DNA from: Algimonas arctica
GTDB taxonomy: Bacteria; Pseudomonadota; Alphaproteobacteria; Caulobacterales; Maricaulaceae
Length of the DNA stretch: 64,000 bases
Assembly (NCBI RefSeq): GCF_014652695.1
Contig: NZ_BMZH01000003.1
Span: 1-64,000, forward strand
Reading direction: 5' to 3'
This document shows positions 17,938-25,952 of this stretch, piece by piece; position 1 is the first letter of the stretch, and each line of letters starts with the position of its first letter. Under the pieces are notes generated by a model, which saw nothing but the letters and a program-made list of their open reading frames with translations, made no database searches and had not been told where the DNA came from. The position numbers were made by a program, and so were the translations under genes.

Positions 17938-18650
17938 TGTCTAAGATACTCTGCCTGTGGTCCGGGCCGCGCAATATTTCGACGGCGATGATGCGGAGTT
18001 TTGGGTCGCAGTCGGATATCACCTGCTGGGATGAGCCGTTTTTCGCGGCTTATTTAGATCAAACGGGGCTCGCGCATCCGGGACGCGCCGAGACGCTCGC
18101 GGCCTGTGAAACCGATCCGGAGCGCATTGTTGAGCGTATCCTCGCGCCTGTCGGGACGCGCTACCATTTTCAAAAACATATGGCGCATCATATGATTGCC
18201 GGAATGCCAATGGCGTGGACGGCGCAGGCGCGCCACGTTTTATTGCTGCGTCACCCGGCGCGCGTAATTGCGTCCTATGCCAGAGGGCGTCCTGAATTCA
18301 CCGCTAATGATCTCGGCTATGCGCGACTTCGGACACTGCATACGGAGCTGTCCGACATCACAGGTCGGGCCCCGCTGGTTATGGATAGCGACGATATTCT
18401 CGCCCGCCCCCGTGTGGCCCTACGGACCATCTGTGAGGATGGATATAATATTCCGTTCAGCCGGACGATGCTCAAATGGCACGACGGCCCCCGCCCTGAA
18501 GACGGCCCGTGGGGACCCTATTGGTACGATAGCGTATATAAGTCATTTGGCTTCGCCGATGCGCCCGGGGCCTTGCCGGATGTTGCGCCGGAACATGCGG
18601 AAACCTTCGCGGCGTGCTTAGAGGATTATCAAGTCTTAAGACGTCTCTAA
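17937..18650 (+). CDS. Sulfotransferase-like P-loop protein
   Basis: A 237-residue protein that opens with a sulfotransferase-type PAPS-binding loop (LWSGPRNISTAMMRSF, residues 7-22) and has the second PAPS-contact region as VLLLRHPARVIASYARG (about residues 101-117). Such proteins are related to plant and bacterial sulfotransferase-like domains. It is the last gene of the aminotransferase operon and converges with the zincin gene, sharing four bases of stop codons at 18647-18650. Sulfonate transfer to a metabolite is the family-level expectation; no partner for making PAPS is seen here. Confidence 0.78.
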   Translation: MSKILCLWSGPRNISTAMMRSFGSQSDITCWDEPFFAAYLDQTGLAHPGRAETLAACETDPERIVERILAPVGTRYHFQKHMAHHMIAGMPMAWTAQARHVLLLRHPARVIASYARGRPEFTANDLGYARLRTLHTELSDITGRAPLVMDSDDILARPRVALRTICEDGYNIPFSRTMLKWHDGPRPEDGPWGPYWYDSVYKSFGFADAPGALPDVAPEHAETFAACLEDYQVLRRL

Positions 18651-19426
18651 GTCTTGCCCGCATGGGCCGGCACCCGCGCGCGCAGAGAGTCAACACGGGC
18701 CTTATCCCGATCCAATTGACGCATTGCAGTTCGAAGCATTTTGGCGAGTTTAGGCTTTAAATGATCGCGGGCGGCCTCTTCCGGAACACCCTTTACGCGC
18801 ATAAACAAAGCGAGAGCGAAAATCATATCCGCTTCGGGCAAATACCCGGCCCCACCGACCTGCCAGCCCTGAACACCCGTCCCACTAAAGCCCGCAAAAC
18901 TGAAACGCGTATTGGCAAGGAAAATTCCGTAGCCAAGATAAATCGCCGTCAAATCAGTGAAAAGTTCATGAAGCGCCATATCGCCCGGCCAAGGCGCATA
19001 GGCCCGATAGAAAACTGAATGCGACAGCTCATGCGCAAATGTCGCGACAAAATCCAGCGGCGTTTGGGTCGCGTCATAGTGAATGACTTCGCGGAAATCG
19101 GCGTCACCGTCCGCTTCAACTTGGTAGGTTGCCGCAGGCGCCGCCACTGTGGGGTGCGTCAGAGCAAGGCCGCCCAAGCTTTGACTTTTGATCGGGTCTG
19201 CCGCGACTAAATCAAAGGTCGCCGGATCAAGCCCGCATTGGCGACAAACGATTTCGAAGAGATGAACGCCTAAATCACCTTGCGCTTTGGGGAAGTGCTC
19301 AGGAATAGGTTGCCATAACGCCCCGTCTGGCAAACCCGGACCGGACGAGAAATTATCGATTAGCCATTCAAATTGTTCAAACTGCCAGTCGGCAATATCG
19401 GTATCGACCAACTTACGGCCAAACAT
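18647..19426 (-). CDS. Unrecognised HExxH zinc-protease-like protein downstream of fur
   Basis: A 259-residue soluble protein. It has a gluzincin-type zinc site: HELSH with His132, Glu133 and His136, then 17 residues and Glu154 in LHELFTDLTAIYLGYG. A CxxC (CRQC, about residues 62-65) lies in the N-terminal half. No signal peptide or transmembrane helix is seen. It starts 2 bases after the fur stop, so it is almost certainly co-transcribed with fur. I recall similar uncharacterised proteins with HExxH and a TDL-x5-LG-x-G motif in other bacteria. Whether it is an active peptidase is unknown. Confidence 0.7.
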   Translation of the reverse strand: MFGRKLVDTDIADWQFEQFEWLIDNFSSGPGLPDGALWQPIPEHFPKAQGDLGVHLFEIVCRQCGLDPATFDLVAADPIKSQSLGGLALTHPTVAAPAATYQVEADGDADFREVIHYDATQTPLDFVATFAHELSHSVFYRAYAPWPGDMALHELFTDLTAIYLGYGIFLANTRFSFAGFSGTGVQGWQVGGAGYLPEADMIFALALFMRVKGVPEEAARDHLKPKLAKMLRTAMRQLDRDKARVDSLRARVPAHAGKT

Positions 19427-19428
19427 CG

Positions 19429-19845
19429 TTATTTCTTTTTGCGACCGTAAAGTTCGAGCCGATGGTCGACGAGTTCATAGCCGAGCTTCTCAGCGATTCG
19501 GTGCTGAAGCGCTTCGATTTCGTCATCGACAAATTCGATCACTTCGCCCGAATGCACATCAATTAAGTGGTCATGATGCTCCGCATCCGCTGTCTCGTAG
19601 CGCGCGCGACCGTCCCGAAAATCATGCATTTCGATGATGCCGGAGTCCGCAAAGAGGCGCACAGTCCGGTAAACAGTGGCTAAACTGATCTTTGGGTCAA
19701 TCCGAGACGCGCGCGCGTAAAGCTCTTCGGCGTCGGGGTGGTCTTCCGCGTTTGACAAGACTTTCGCGATCACGCGCCGTTGTTCTGTCAGGCGCAACCC
19801 GCGCTCGACACATTTCTTTTCAACCCAGGTTTCAGTATTTGGCAT
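19429..19845 (-). CDS. fur: Fur family metal-responsive transcriptional regulator
   Basis: A 138-residue Fur protein: winged helix with recognition segment DPKISLATVYRTVRLFADSG, then the dimerisation and metal domain with HHDHLIDVHSGEVIEF, which holds the usual His/Asp/Glu metal ligands. The CxxC pairs of zinc-structural Fur proteins are missing; this is common in alphaproteobacterial Fur/Mur. It could respond to iron or manganese. It lies in the conserved alphaproteobacterial neighbourhood with rimI and tsaB and heads a pair with the zincin gene 2 bases downstream. Likely target in this window: the bfd/bfr region. Confidence 0.93.
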   Translation of the reverse strand: MPNTETWVEKKCVERGLRLTEQRRVIAKVLSNAEDHPDAEELYARASRIDPKISLATVYRTVRLFADSGIIEMHDFRDGRARYETADAEHHDHLIDVHSGEVIEFVDDEIEALQHRIAEKLGYELVDHRLELYGRKKK

Positions 19846-19958
19846 GGACTCACTCTAGCCGCGTTAAAGCGTGGCGTCCAGCGGCGGCGGGCGCTCAGTT
19901 TTTAAATTTAGTGAGTAGGTAATCGTCGAAGCAGAGACGCAAAACCTTGAAAATATCA

Positions 19959-20762
19959 CTAAGAGGGATTTGCGGTGTCGGCTTCGAATGCAAATAAATC
20001 ACGCCTATCCTGATCTGATGCCGATAGCTTCGCATAACTCAAGGCGAGGCTTATGTCGCACCACTGAATATCTGATAAAGTCTCCGAAAAATTGGGTGAT
20101 TGCATGTCGACCTCTGCCGTGTCAGCCCATGCAACAAATACGTCCCCAGCAATTCCTTTGCCGCGAACCACATCACCGCTGGCCCCAACGACAGACGGCG
20201 TTTCAATGACGCGCACCATCATCGCCCCTTCTGTCTCGGCATAACTCTGTGGCAGATAAGGGCTCAGATCACCAATGGGCTCCCCCATTGCCATTTTCCG
20301 ACATAAATTAGGTTTCGTCCGTTTAAAATGTTCGAACATCTCGATCGCAATATCAGCATATTCACGCTGAAGGCTCGCAGGCGCAACAATCGTTTTGTTG
20401 GTTAAAATGACGCCTAGGCGGTTTCGCGTCCGATCTGTGATTTCATTGATCGTGAAATTTCCACTTTGAAAATCGTCTTTCAAACCCGTTTCCAATATCA
20501 GGGCGGACGCCGGGTCTCTGTCGATCAAAACACGGTAAAAAGGCACTTCGTCAGCCAAGTCAGACAATGAAAACGCGTCTATATTCATTTTTACCGGAAG
20601 ACGGTCATTGATTTGCGACGCCACACCGATGCCAATGACGGTTGCGACTGCCACTATGGCGGACCGGAACTGAGGCCGCCCAAGCCAATTCGCCAGCAGA
20701 ACACCGCTACCCGCAAAAGCTCCGCCACAAACGGCTGCAATTAAAATAGCAGTCCAATTCAT
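19959..20762 (-). CDS. Unrecognised membrane-anchored protein
   Basis: A 267-residue protein with two hydrophobic segments at the start (about 5-25 and 33-52) and a soluble remainder predicted outside the cytoplasm or in it, depending on topology. The soluble part contains scattered helices and a few cysteines (KPNLCRKM, IQWCDIS) but no motif I recognise. It sits between rimI and fur, where other alphaproteobacteria usually have no such gene, and its DNA is slightly richer in A and T than its neighbours. Confidence 0.65.
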   Translation of the reverse strand: MNWTAILIAAVCGGAFAGSGVLLANWLGRPQFRSAIVAVATVIGIGVASQINDRLPVKMNIDAFSLSDLADEVPFYRVLIDRDPASALILETGLKDDFQSGNFTINEITDRTRNRLGVILTNKTIVAPASLQREYADIAIEMFEHFKRTKPNLCRKMAMGEPIGDLSPYLPQSYAETEGAMMVRVIETPSVVGASGDVVRGKGIAGDVFVAWADTAEVDMQSPNFSETLSDIQWCDISLALSYAKLSASDQDRRDLFAFEADTANPS

Positions 20763-20802
20763 AAAGTTTATGTGGCAATTAAAAGTAGCAAAGACAATAT
20801 AT

Positions 20803-21231
20803 TTATAACTCTAACGAGTAAGTAATCGCCGCGATCCGACCCTGCGGCCGCGCATAGTAACCGGGGCGGCGGCCGATGGGGACAAACCCCAAGCGTTTGT
20901 AAAGCGTGCGCGCAGACACATTATCTTCCGCCACCTCGAGGAAGATGTTGCGCAATCCGGCGACACGGAATTGCGCCTCCGCGGTGCGCAACACTCGCCC
21001 GGCCAAACCCTGTCCGCGTTTACGAGGATCGGTGGCAACTGTGAGGATTTCCGCGTCAATGTCCGAACGGCGCAGGATCGCAAAGCTCATTAATGGCGCG
21101 CCAATCCCTAAGCAGAGATCACGGGCAACATGCACAGTCATGTCGAGCGCGGGCCACGGTTTATCAAAACAGGCGGCGTGAATGACGGCCATCACCTCAG
21201 CATCGTCTGGCGTGAGGAGACGGGGTGTCAC
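20803..21231 (-). CDS. rimI: GNAT acetyltransferase, RimI type
   Basis: A 142-residue GNAT enzyme. The acetyl-CoA pyrophosphate loop is RKRGQGLAGRVL (about residues 70-81), followed by IFLEVAEDNVSARTLYKRLGF and the GRRPGYYARP segment typical of RimI. In characterised bacteria RimI acetylates the N-terminal alanine of ribosomal protein bS18. The start overlaps the stop of tsaB by four bases, and rimI-tsaB pairing is widespread, so identity is secure although other N-terminal substrates are possible. Confidence 0.9.
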   Translation of the reverse strand: MTPRLLTPDDAEVMAVIHAACFDKPWPALDMTVHVARDLCLGIGAPLMSFAILRRSDIDAEILTVATDPRKRGQGLAGRVLRTAEAQFRVAGLRNIFLEVAEDNVSARTLYKRLGFVPIGRRPGYYARPQGRIAAITYSLEL

Positions 21232-21851
21232 GCGGGTTGCGCGGGCGGCGTGATACCGCCGGGGAGCTTCGCGTCGGGCGCGCGGGCGTAGAGGGGATTG
21301 GCGGGATAGCTTGTCAAATGATCAGCAGGCATCGTTGCAACAGCTTTTGCAATCACACGGACATCAACAGACAAAGCCTCCAGAACATCAAACTGATACG
21401 GTTCGGCGTCTTTTCTCATGTCCTCACGCGTTCCCGTTTTAGGCTCGCCCTTAATAAGTGGGCCCGCGCCAGAATAAGTACCGAACATGATCTGACCTCG
21501 CTTCACATCGGTCCAAACCATCGCATGTGCAGGAGAAAGATCGCTGGACAGATAAGTCGCGGCAAGCGCGTCGATACCGACTACGGGCGTTCGGCGCGGC
21601 AGCGCAAATCCTTTGGCAAAAGAGAGCGCGACCCGCAGTCCGGTAAAGCTGCCCGGACCCGTACACACGGCAATCCGGTCAATATCCTCCGGCGTTACAC
21701 CGGCCTCGCGCAGCACCTCCACAACCATCGGCGCCAGCCGTTCGGCATGACCGCGCCCAATTGGCTCTGAGAGGTAGGCCAACACGGTCTCGTCGCGCAC
21801 GACGCAAGCGGAGCAATCCGCACCGGTCGTATCAAGGCCGAGGACGACCAT
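21228..21851 (-). CDS. tsaB: tRNA threonylcarbamoyladenosine synthesis protein TsaB
   Basis: A 207-residue ASKHA-fold protein with VLGLDTTGADCSACV at the N-terminus and CTGPGSFTGLRVALSFAKGFA in the middle, both diagnostic for TsaB. TsaB pairs with TsaD (and TsaE) to transfer the threonylcarbamoyl group to A37 of tRNA; TsaB itself lacks the active metal site. The product t6A is the substrate of MtaB, also in this window. It overlaps rimI by 4 bases and follows the Nfu gene by 6, so the three form one leftward unit. Confidence 0.95.
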   Translation of the reverse strand: MVVLGLDTTGADCSACVVRDETVLAYLSEPIGRGHAERLAPMVVEVLREAGVTPEDIDRIAVCTGPGSFTGLRVALSFAKGFALPRRTPVVGIDALAATYLSSDLSPAHAMVWTDVKRGQIMFGTYSGAGPLIKGEPKTGTREDMRKDAEPYQFDVLEALSVDVRVIAKAVATMPADHLTSYPANPLYARAPDAKLPGGITPPAQPA

Positions 21852-21857
21852 AGGTTT

Positions 21858-22436
21858 TTAGGCGACCGCCTGTTCGACGCTGTTCACTTCGGGCACATAA
21901 TGTTTGAGCAGGTTTTCGATCCCGTGCTTGAGGGTCATGGTCGAGGACGGGCAACCCGCACAGGCCCCGCGCATTTCTAAAAATACGGTGCCGTCCTTAT
22001 CATCAAAATGACGGAAGACGATGTCGCCGCCATCTTGCGCCACGGCCGGACGAACCCGCAGTTCAATCAATTCTTTGATCTGCTCGACGATTTCCGCCGT
22101 CTCGCCTTCATAGACTCGCTCATCAACCTCGCCCGCTTGCAACTGTTCGAGCAGCGGTGTGCCGCCAGCGACAAAGAAATCCATGATCGCGCCGAGCACG
22201 GCGGGTCGCAGGTGCTTCCACTGCGCGTCATCCGATTTGGTCACGGAAATAAAATCGCTACCAAACATCAAGCGCGTCAAATCCGGGATCATGAACAACA
22301 TCTCGGCCAAGGGCGCACCTGACACGTCTGCCCCGCGTGTAAACTCAACGGGCGTTGCCCCCGGCCCAGCGACATCGCGGCCCGGAAGGAATTTCAAGGT
22401 CGCCGGATTTGGCGTATCTTCGGTTTGAATAAACAT
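21858..22436 (-). CDS. NifU-family Fe-S cluster carrier (Nfu, N-terminal Nfu_N plus CxxC domain)
   Basis: A 192-residue Nfu-type protein. The N-terminal domain begins MFIQTEDTPNPATLKFLPG, the Nfu_N signature; the C-terminal domain has the cluster-binding CAGCPSSTMTLKHGIENLL with its CxxC. Such proteins carry [4Fe-4S] clusters to apo-enzymes such as radical-SAM and dehydratase proteins. The frame is open further upstream to 22694, but the start at 22436 is chosen because it gives the conserved N-terminus, has AGAGA before it, and avoids overlap with the divergent M48 gene. It heads the nfu-tsaB-rimI unit. Confidence 0.94.
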   Translation of the reverse strand: MFIQTEDTPNPATLKFLPGRDVAGPGATPVEFTRGADVSGAPLAEMLFMIPDLTRLMFGSDFISVTKSDDAQWKHLRPAVLGAIMDFFVAGGTPLLEQLQAGEVDERVYEGETAEIVEQIKELIELRVRPAVAQDGGDIVFRHFDDKDGTVFLEMRGACAGCPSSTMTLKHGIENLLKHYVPEVNSVEQAVA

Positions 22437-22548
22437 GATCTCTATGTGGCGGTCTAAAGCCCAAGTCGCAAGTGGCTGACGGAGAGTTGATAGGAGCCAA
22501 ATACAGGCGGCGCATTGACCGTGCCGCCGCATTCGGCATGGTGAACAG

Positions 22549-23523
22549 ATGAGCTTCCCCCGTCTCATCACCTTCGCACTCCTCACGTCGAGCCTTCTGG
22601 TCGGCTGCGCCAGCACGGCTACGCGCCTGCCCAATATTAGCGAACGTGCTCTGCGCGCCGAATCGATTGTGCAAGAGAACACAGCGCTTGCCACGCAAAC
22701 CGACTATTCGGCGCGATTACTCAGGGTTGGGCGGCAAATCTTGCACGCCAATGCAGGGCTCTGCCCCAAGACCCGCCGCGACATCGGGGTGGTAATTCAC
22801 ACGGAAGAAAATTATCCGCGTGAATTGCGCATCGCCGCCCGCAGGGAACTCGGAGCAACGGATACGCCAAGTGTCTTTCTTGTGGCCCCGAATAGTCCGG
22901 CCGCCCGCGCTGGGATTAAATCGGGCGATGTTTTTCTCATCGACGGTAACCCTGTCGGACCCGACAGTTTGCAAGAGGCTCTTGAGGCCCCAACAGTCCC
23001 GCTGACGATCCAACGCGCCGCGCGCGAAATGACGCTGAGCGTCACGCCGAACACAATCTGTCGATCGCGCCTACGCTTACGTCCAAGCTCCGCCATCAAT
23101 GCCTTTGCCAATGGCCGCAATATCACGGTCACGACGGGCATGATGGACTTTACGGAGAGTGATGACGAACTCGCCCTAATTTTGGGGCATGAACTGGCCC
23201 ATAATACAATGGGTCATATACGGAAAGTTGTTGGCAATCTGATCCTATCAGGATTTGCAACGCGCTACACCCGACCGTTTGAATTAGAATCCGATTATGT
23301 CGGGCTTTATTACATGGTGCGCGCCGGGTTTAATCCGGACGATGTGGAAGCGTTCTGGCGTCGCCTCGCCGACGTCGATCCGCGGTCAGTCAATCGCGCA
23401 AAAACCCATCCGACATTCCCAGCCCGCTATCTTCGTATCGCCGCAGCCCGTGAGGAAGTTCTCGCCAAGCAAGCCGCGGGCGAACCGCTCGTCCCAAATT
23501 ATAAAGATGATGCGGATGAGTAG
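22549..23523 (+). CDS. M48 family metalloprotease lipoprotein with PDZ-like domain
   Basis: A 324-residue protein with a lipoprotein signal (lipobox LVGC, Cys20). A PDZ-like segment (about residues 105-160, SPAARAGIKSGDVFLIDGNPV) precedes the M48 protease core: HELAH (His214, Glu215, His218) and ELESD (Glu245, Asp249). It is probably an envelope zinc protease acting from the inner face of the outer membrane or from the periplasmic side. The next gene is a shorter paralogue of the same build, overlapping by a few bases. Unlike BepA or LoiP, the PDZ-like part comes before the catalytic core. Confidence 0.9.
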   Translation: MSFPRLITFALLTSSLLVGCASTATRLPNISERALRAESIVQENTALATQTDYSARLLRVGRQILHANAGLCPKTRRDIGVVIHTEENYPRELRIAARRELGATDTPSVFLVAPNSPAARAGIKSGDVFLIDGNPVGPDSLQEALEAPTVPLTIQRAAREMTLSVTPNTICRSRLRLRPSSAINAFANGRNITVTTGMMDFTESDDELALILGHELAHNTMGHIRKVVGNLILSGFATRYTRPFELESDYVGLYYMVRAGFNPDDVEAFWRRLADVDPRSVNRAKTHPTFPARYLRIAAAREEVLAKQAAGEPLVPNYKDDADE

Positions 23524-24436
23524 GCGCTGGCCTTGTTTTGTGGGACTTTGCGCCCTTATCCTCGCCGCCTGCTCGGACGCGGCGGCCGATCCAGATATGG
23601 CGGTCTCAATCCCAGAGACGACGCCGGCAATGGATCGCTACGCAGAATTCGCCGTTGTCGTTGCCCGACATCAAGCCATGTCAGAGCGGGTCGCCCGGAT
23701 CAGCCGCCGATTACGTGTCGCCAATTCGCCGCTCTGCGATGTGACGCGCCATGATGTCGGCCTCTTGACCCATCAGCTCGATGATTATCCCCCCAGCCTG
23801 CGCGCACTCGCATTGCATTTCATGGCGCTCGACGAAGACGGTCGTTTCATCCGCTCCGTCGTGCCGGGCTCCCCGGCTGACCGAGCCAGACTGCGCGCCG
23901 GAGAAGAAATCGTCTCCGGCTGGCCCTTTCAAGCCGATCAACCCTTGATGGTCGATAACGGAGACGGCGCGGTTCCCATTCGCTTACAATCCGACCTCGC
24001 CTGTGTTGCACCAGCCTTTGTGATCAACTCAGATCGCCTCAACGCCTCAACCGATGGGCGCGAGATTGAACTCTCCTCGGCGCTGGTTGAGCAGGTCGGC
24101 GATGATGCGGCGCTCGCCCTCATCATCGCGCATGAAATGGCACATGTTCTGCGTGGCCATCATCAGTATGGCTTACATTGGAATGCTGAGCTGCAAGCAG
24201 ATGCGGATGCGCTGACCCTAATGCGCAATGCGGACTATGACATCGATGGTACAGTCGCTGCCTGGGAAATGGGCGTCGACGCCCATCGCGATAGCCAAGC
24301 TATGAGCGCAACCCATCCGCCGCTCGAAATTCGTCTGAGAAATCTGGAAGGGGCGTTAGCGACGCTCAATAATGGCCCCGCGGGATTCAGACCACTGTCC
24401 GACGCTTCGCGCGAGCGGGACGCCTCCGGCGATTAG
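23510..24436 (+). CDS. Second M48 metalloprotease lipoprotein, paralogue of the preceding gene
   Basis: A 308-residue lipoprotein (lipobox LAAC) with the same order of parts as its upstream neighbour: a DVTRHDVGLLTH-like N-terminal domain, a PDZ-like segment (SPADRARLRAGEEIVSG), then HEMAH (His208, Glu209, His212) and ELQAD (Glu227, Asp231). Two ATGs (23507 and 23510) and a third at 23516 could all start it; each overlaps the end of the upstream gene, so the two are translated together. The match in layout with weak sequence identity suggests an old tandem duplication. It converges with the PCu(A)C gene. Confidence 0.85.
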   Translation: MRMSRRWPCFVGLCALILAACSDAAADPDMAVSIPETTPAMDRYAEFAVVVARHQAMSERVARISRRLRVANSPLCDVTRHDVGLLTHQLDDYPPSLRALALHFMALDEDGRFIRSVVPGSPADRARLRAGEEIVSGWPFQADQPLMVDNGDGAVPIRLQSDLACVAPAFVINSDRLNASTDGREIELSSALVEQVGDDAALALIIAHEMAHVLRGHHQYGLHWNAELQADADALTLMRNADYDIDGTVAAWEMGVDAHRDSQAMSATHPPLEIRLRNLEGALATLNNGPAGFRPLSDASRERDASGD

Positions 24437-24897
24437 CCGCGTTCGCGGATCGGCAGTGTGACGGTAATTTCTTCGCCTGTGCTCAGCATGATTGTCACAG
24501 GAGTCTCGGTTTGACCTTCAGCGCGGGCAAAGCCGAACATCATCAAATGATAGCTACCCGGCTCAAAAGCGACAGAGCTTTCTTCGGGCAAGTCGACCGT
24601 ATCTACTTTGCGCATTTTCATCACGCCATCGGCCATGCTGTGTGTGTGCATTTCGACCGTTGCCGCGACAGGGGTTGAGGCGGACACGAGACTGATCGCT
24701 GCGCCCTGATTTTCAGCCATGAAATAGCCTGCCGCAACATCGCGGCCTTTGAGCGGCGCGATGATATATCCGTCTGAAATCAGCACAGACGGCGTTGCCG
24801 CGTCTGAAACAGAATTATCTGTCTCTGAGACTGTCGAGACATCAGAACAAGCCGCCAGAAAAAGCGCGGCCGTCGTTGCGATCAGCAAATGTTTCAT
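24433..24897 (-). CDS. PCu(A)C-family periplasmic copper chaperone, lipoprotein
   Basis: A 154-residue protein with lipobox LAAC and the PCu(A)C copper site: the segment EMHTHSMADGVMKMRKVD followed by GSYHLMMFG, giving the H-x-M pattern of Cu(I) ligands. In characterised bacteria it delivers copper to the CuA site of cytochrome c oxidase together with Sco. Here it overlaps the end of trpS by four bases and lacks sco or cox neighbours. The anchor by lipidation is unusual but known in the family. Confidence 0.93.
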   Translation of the reverse strand: MKHLLIATTAALFLAACSDVSTVSETDNSVSDAATPSVLISDGYIIAPLKGRDVAAGYFMAENQGAAISLVSASTPVAATVEMHTHSMADGVMKMRKVDTVDLPEESSVAFEPGSYHLMMFGFARAEGQTETPVTIMLSTGEEITVTLPIRERG

Positions 24898-25952
24898 GCC
24901 GCACTTCCGTGAATGCCGATAATACGTCGGACATCCACCATAACAGGTTCTGAAATTGCGCGTGCAGCATCCGCGGATCGCGACATAATCCGGTCCAGCT
25001 CATCCGGGTCCGCCAAGTAACGCCGCATCAGGTCGGACACCGGCCGCATCGCTTCGACAGTGACATCGGCGAGTGCATTTTTGAACGGACCAAATTGCGA
25101 TCCCGCATGCTGCGCCAGAACTTCTGCGTCCGTGGTATCGGACAGCGCAGAATAAATCCCGACGAGATTAGCGATCTCAGGCCGACCCGCCAGTTCTTCG
25201 ACCGATCCGGGCACAGAACCCGTATCGGTTTTGGCCTTACGAATTTTTTTGGCGATTGTGTCTGGATCATCCGTCAGATTGATGCGCGACGCATCAGACG
25301 GATCGGACTTAGACATTTTTTTGGTCCCGTCTCGCAAACTCATCACCCGCGCGCCTGGCCCATCAATCAGCGGTTCAGGCAGCGGGAAAAAGTTCGGTTC
25401 GCCCGCAGGTTCACCGAAATCGTGATTAAATTTCGCGGCAATATCACGCGCCAGTTCCAAATGTTGTTTCTGATCGTCACCGACAGGTACGTGGGTTGCT
25501 TTATAGGCTAAAATGTCGGCCGCCATCAGCGCCGGATATGTAAACAATCCAACGCTGGCCGCCTCGGCGTTTTTGCCGGACTTATCCTTGAACTGCGTCA
25601 TACGCTGCACCCACCCCATCCGGGCGACACAGTTAAAATACCAGGCCAGTTCTGTATGGGCCGGAATCGCGGATTGCGCATAAACGAGCGCTTTGTCCGG
25701 CTGTACCCCGGCGGCTAAAAACGCCGCCGCAATATGCCGGGTTTGACCGGCCAGTTTGCCGTGTTCTTGCGGCATGGTGAGGGCATGCAGATCGACAATA
25801 CAGAACAAACACTCATGCTCATGCTGCAATGCGGCGAATTTCTTGAGCGCGCCGAGATAATTGCCGAGATGCAGCGAACCCGTCGGCTGCACACCGGAAA
25901 AGACCCGATCTGGACCTTGGTAATTTTTAGTAGAATTATCGTTTGTGCTCAT
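24894..25952 (-). CDS. trpS: Tryptophan--tRNA ligase
   Basis: A 352-residue class I aminoacyl-tRNA synthetase with the HIGH equivalent HLGN (28-31) in SGVQPTGSLHLGNYLG and the KMSKS motif at 212-216. The gene overlaps both neighbours by four bases (PCu(A)C downstream, murJ upstream), so murJ, trpS and the copper chaperone form a translationally coupled chain. Length and motifs are standard. Confidence 0.97.
   Translation of the reverse strand: MSTNDNSTKNYQGPDRVFSGVQPTGSLHLGNYLGALKKFAALQHEHECLFCIVDLHALTMPQEHGKLAGQTRHIAAAFLAAGVQPDKALVYAQSAIPAHTELAWYFNCVARMGWVQRMTQFKDKSGKNAEAASVGLFTYPALMAADILAYKATHVPVGDDQKQHLELARDIAAKFNHDFGEPAGEPNFFPLPEPLIDGPGARVMSLRDGTKKMSKSDPSDASRINLTDDPDTIAKKIRKAKTDTGSVPGSVEELAGRPEIANLVGIYSALSDTTDAEVLAQHAGSQFGPFKNALADVTVEAMRPVSDLMRRYLADPDELDRIMSRSADAARAISEPVMVDVRRIIGIHGSAA

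Noticed and set aside
16541-18650. Restriction-modification or anti-phage system based on the nuclease-like gene
   Set aside because: No methylase, helicase or other defence partner is adjacent, and both flanking genes are metabolic; the metabolic operon reading is more economical.
22437-22694. N-terminal extension of the Nfu protein by 86 codons
   Set aside because: It has no similarity to the family, overlaps the divergent M48 gene and would bury the conserved Nfu_N start.
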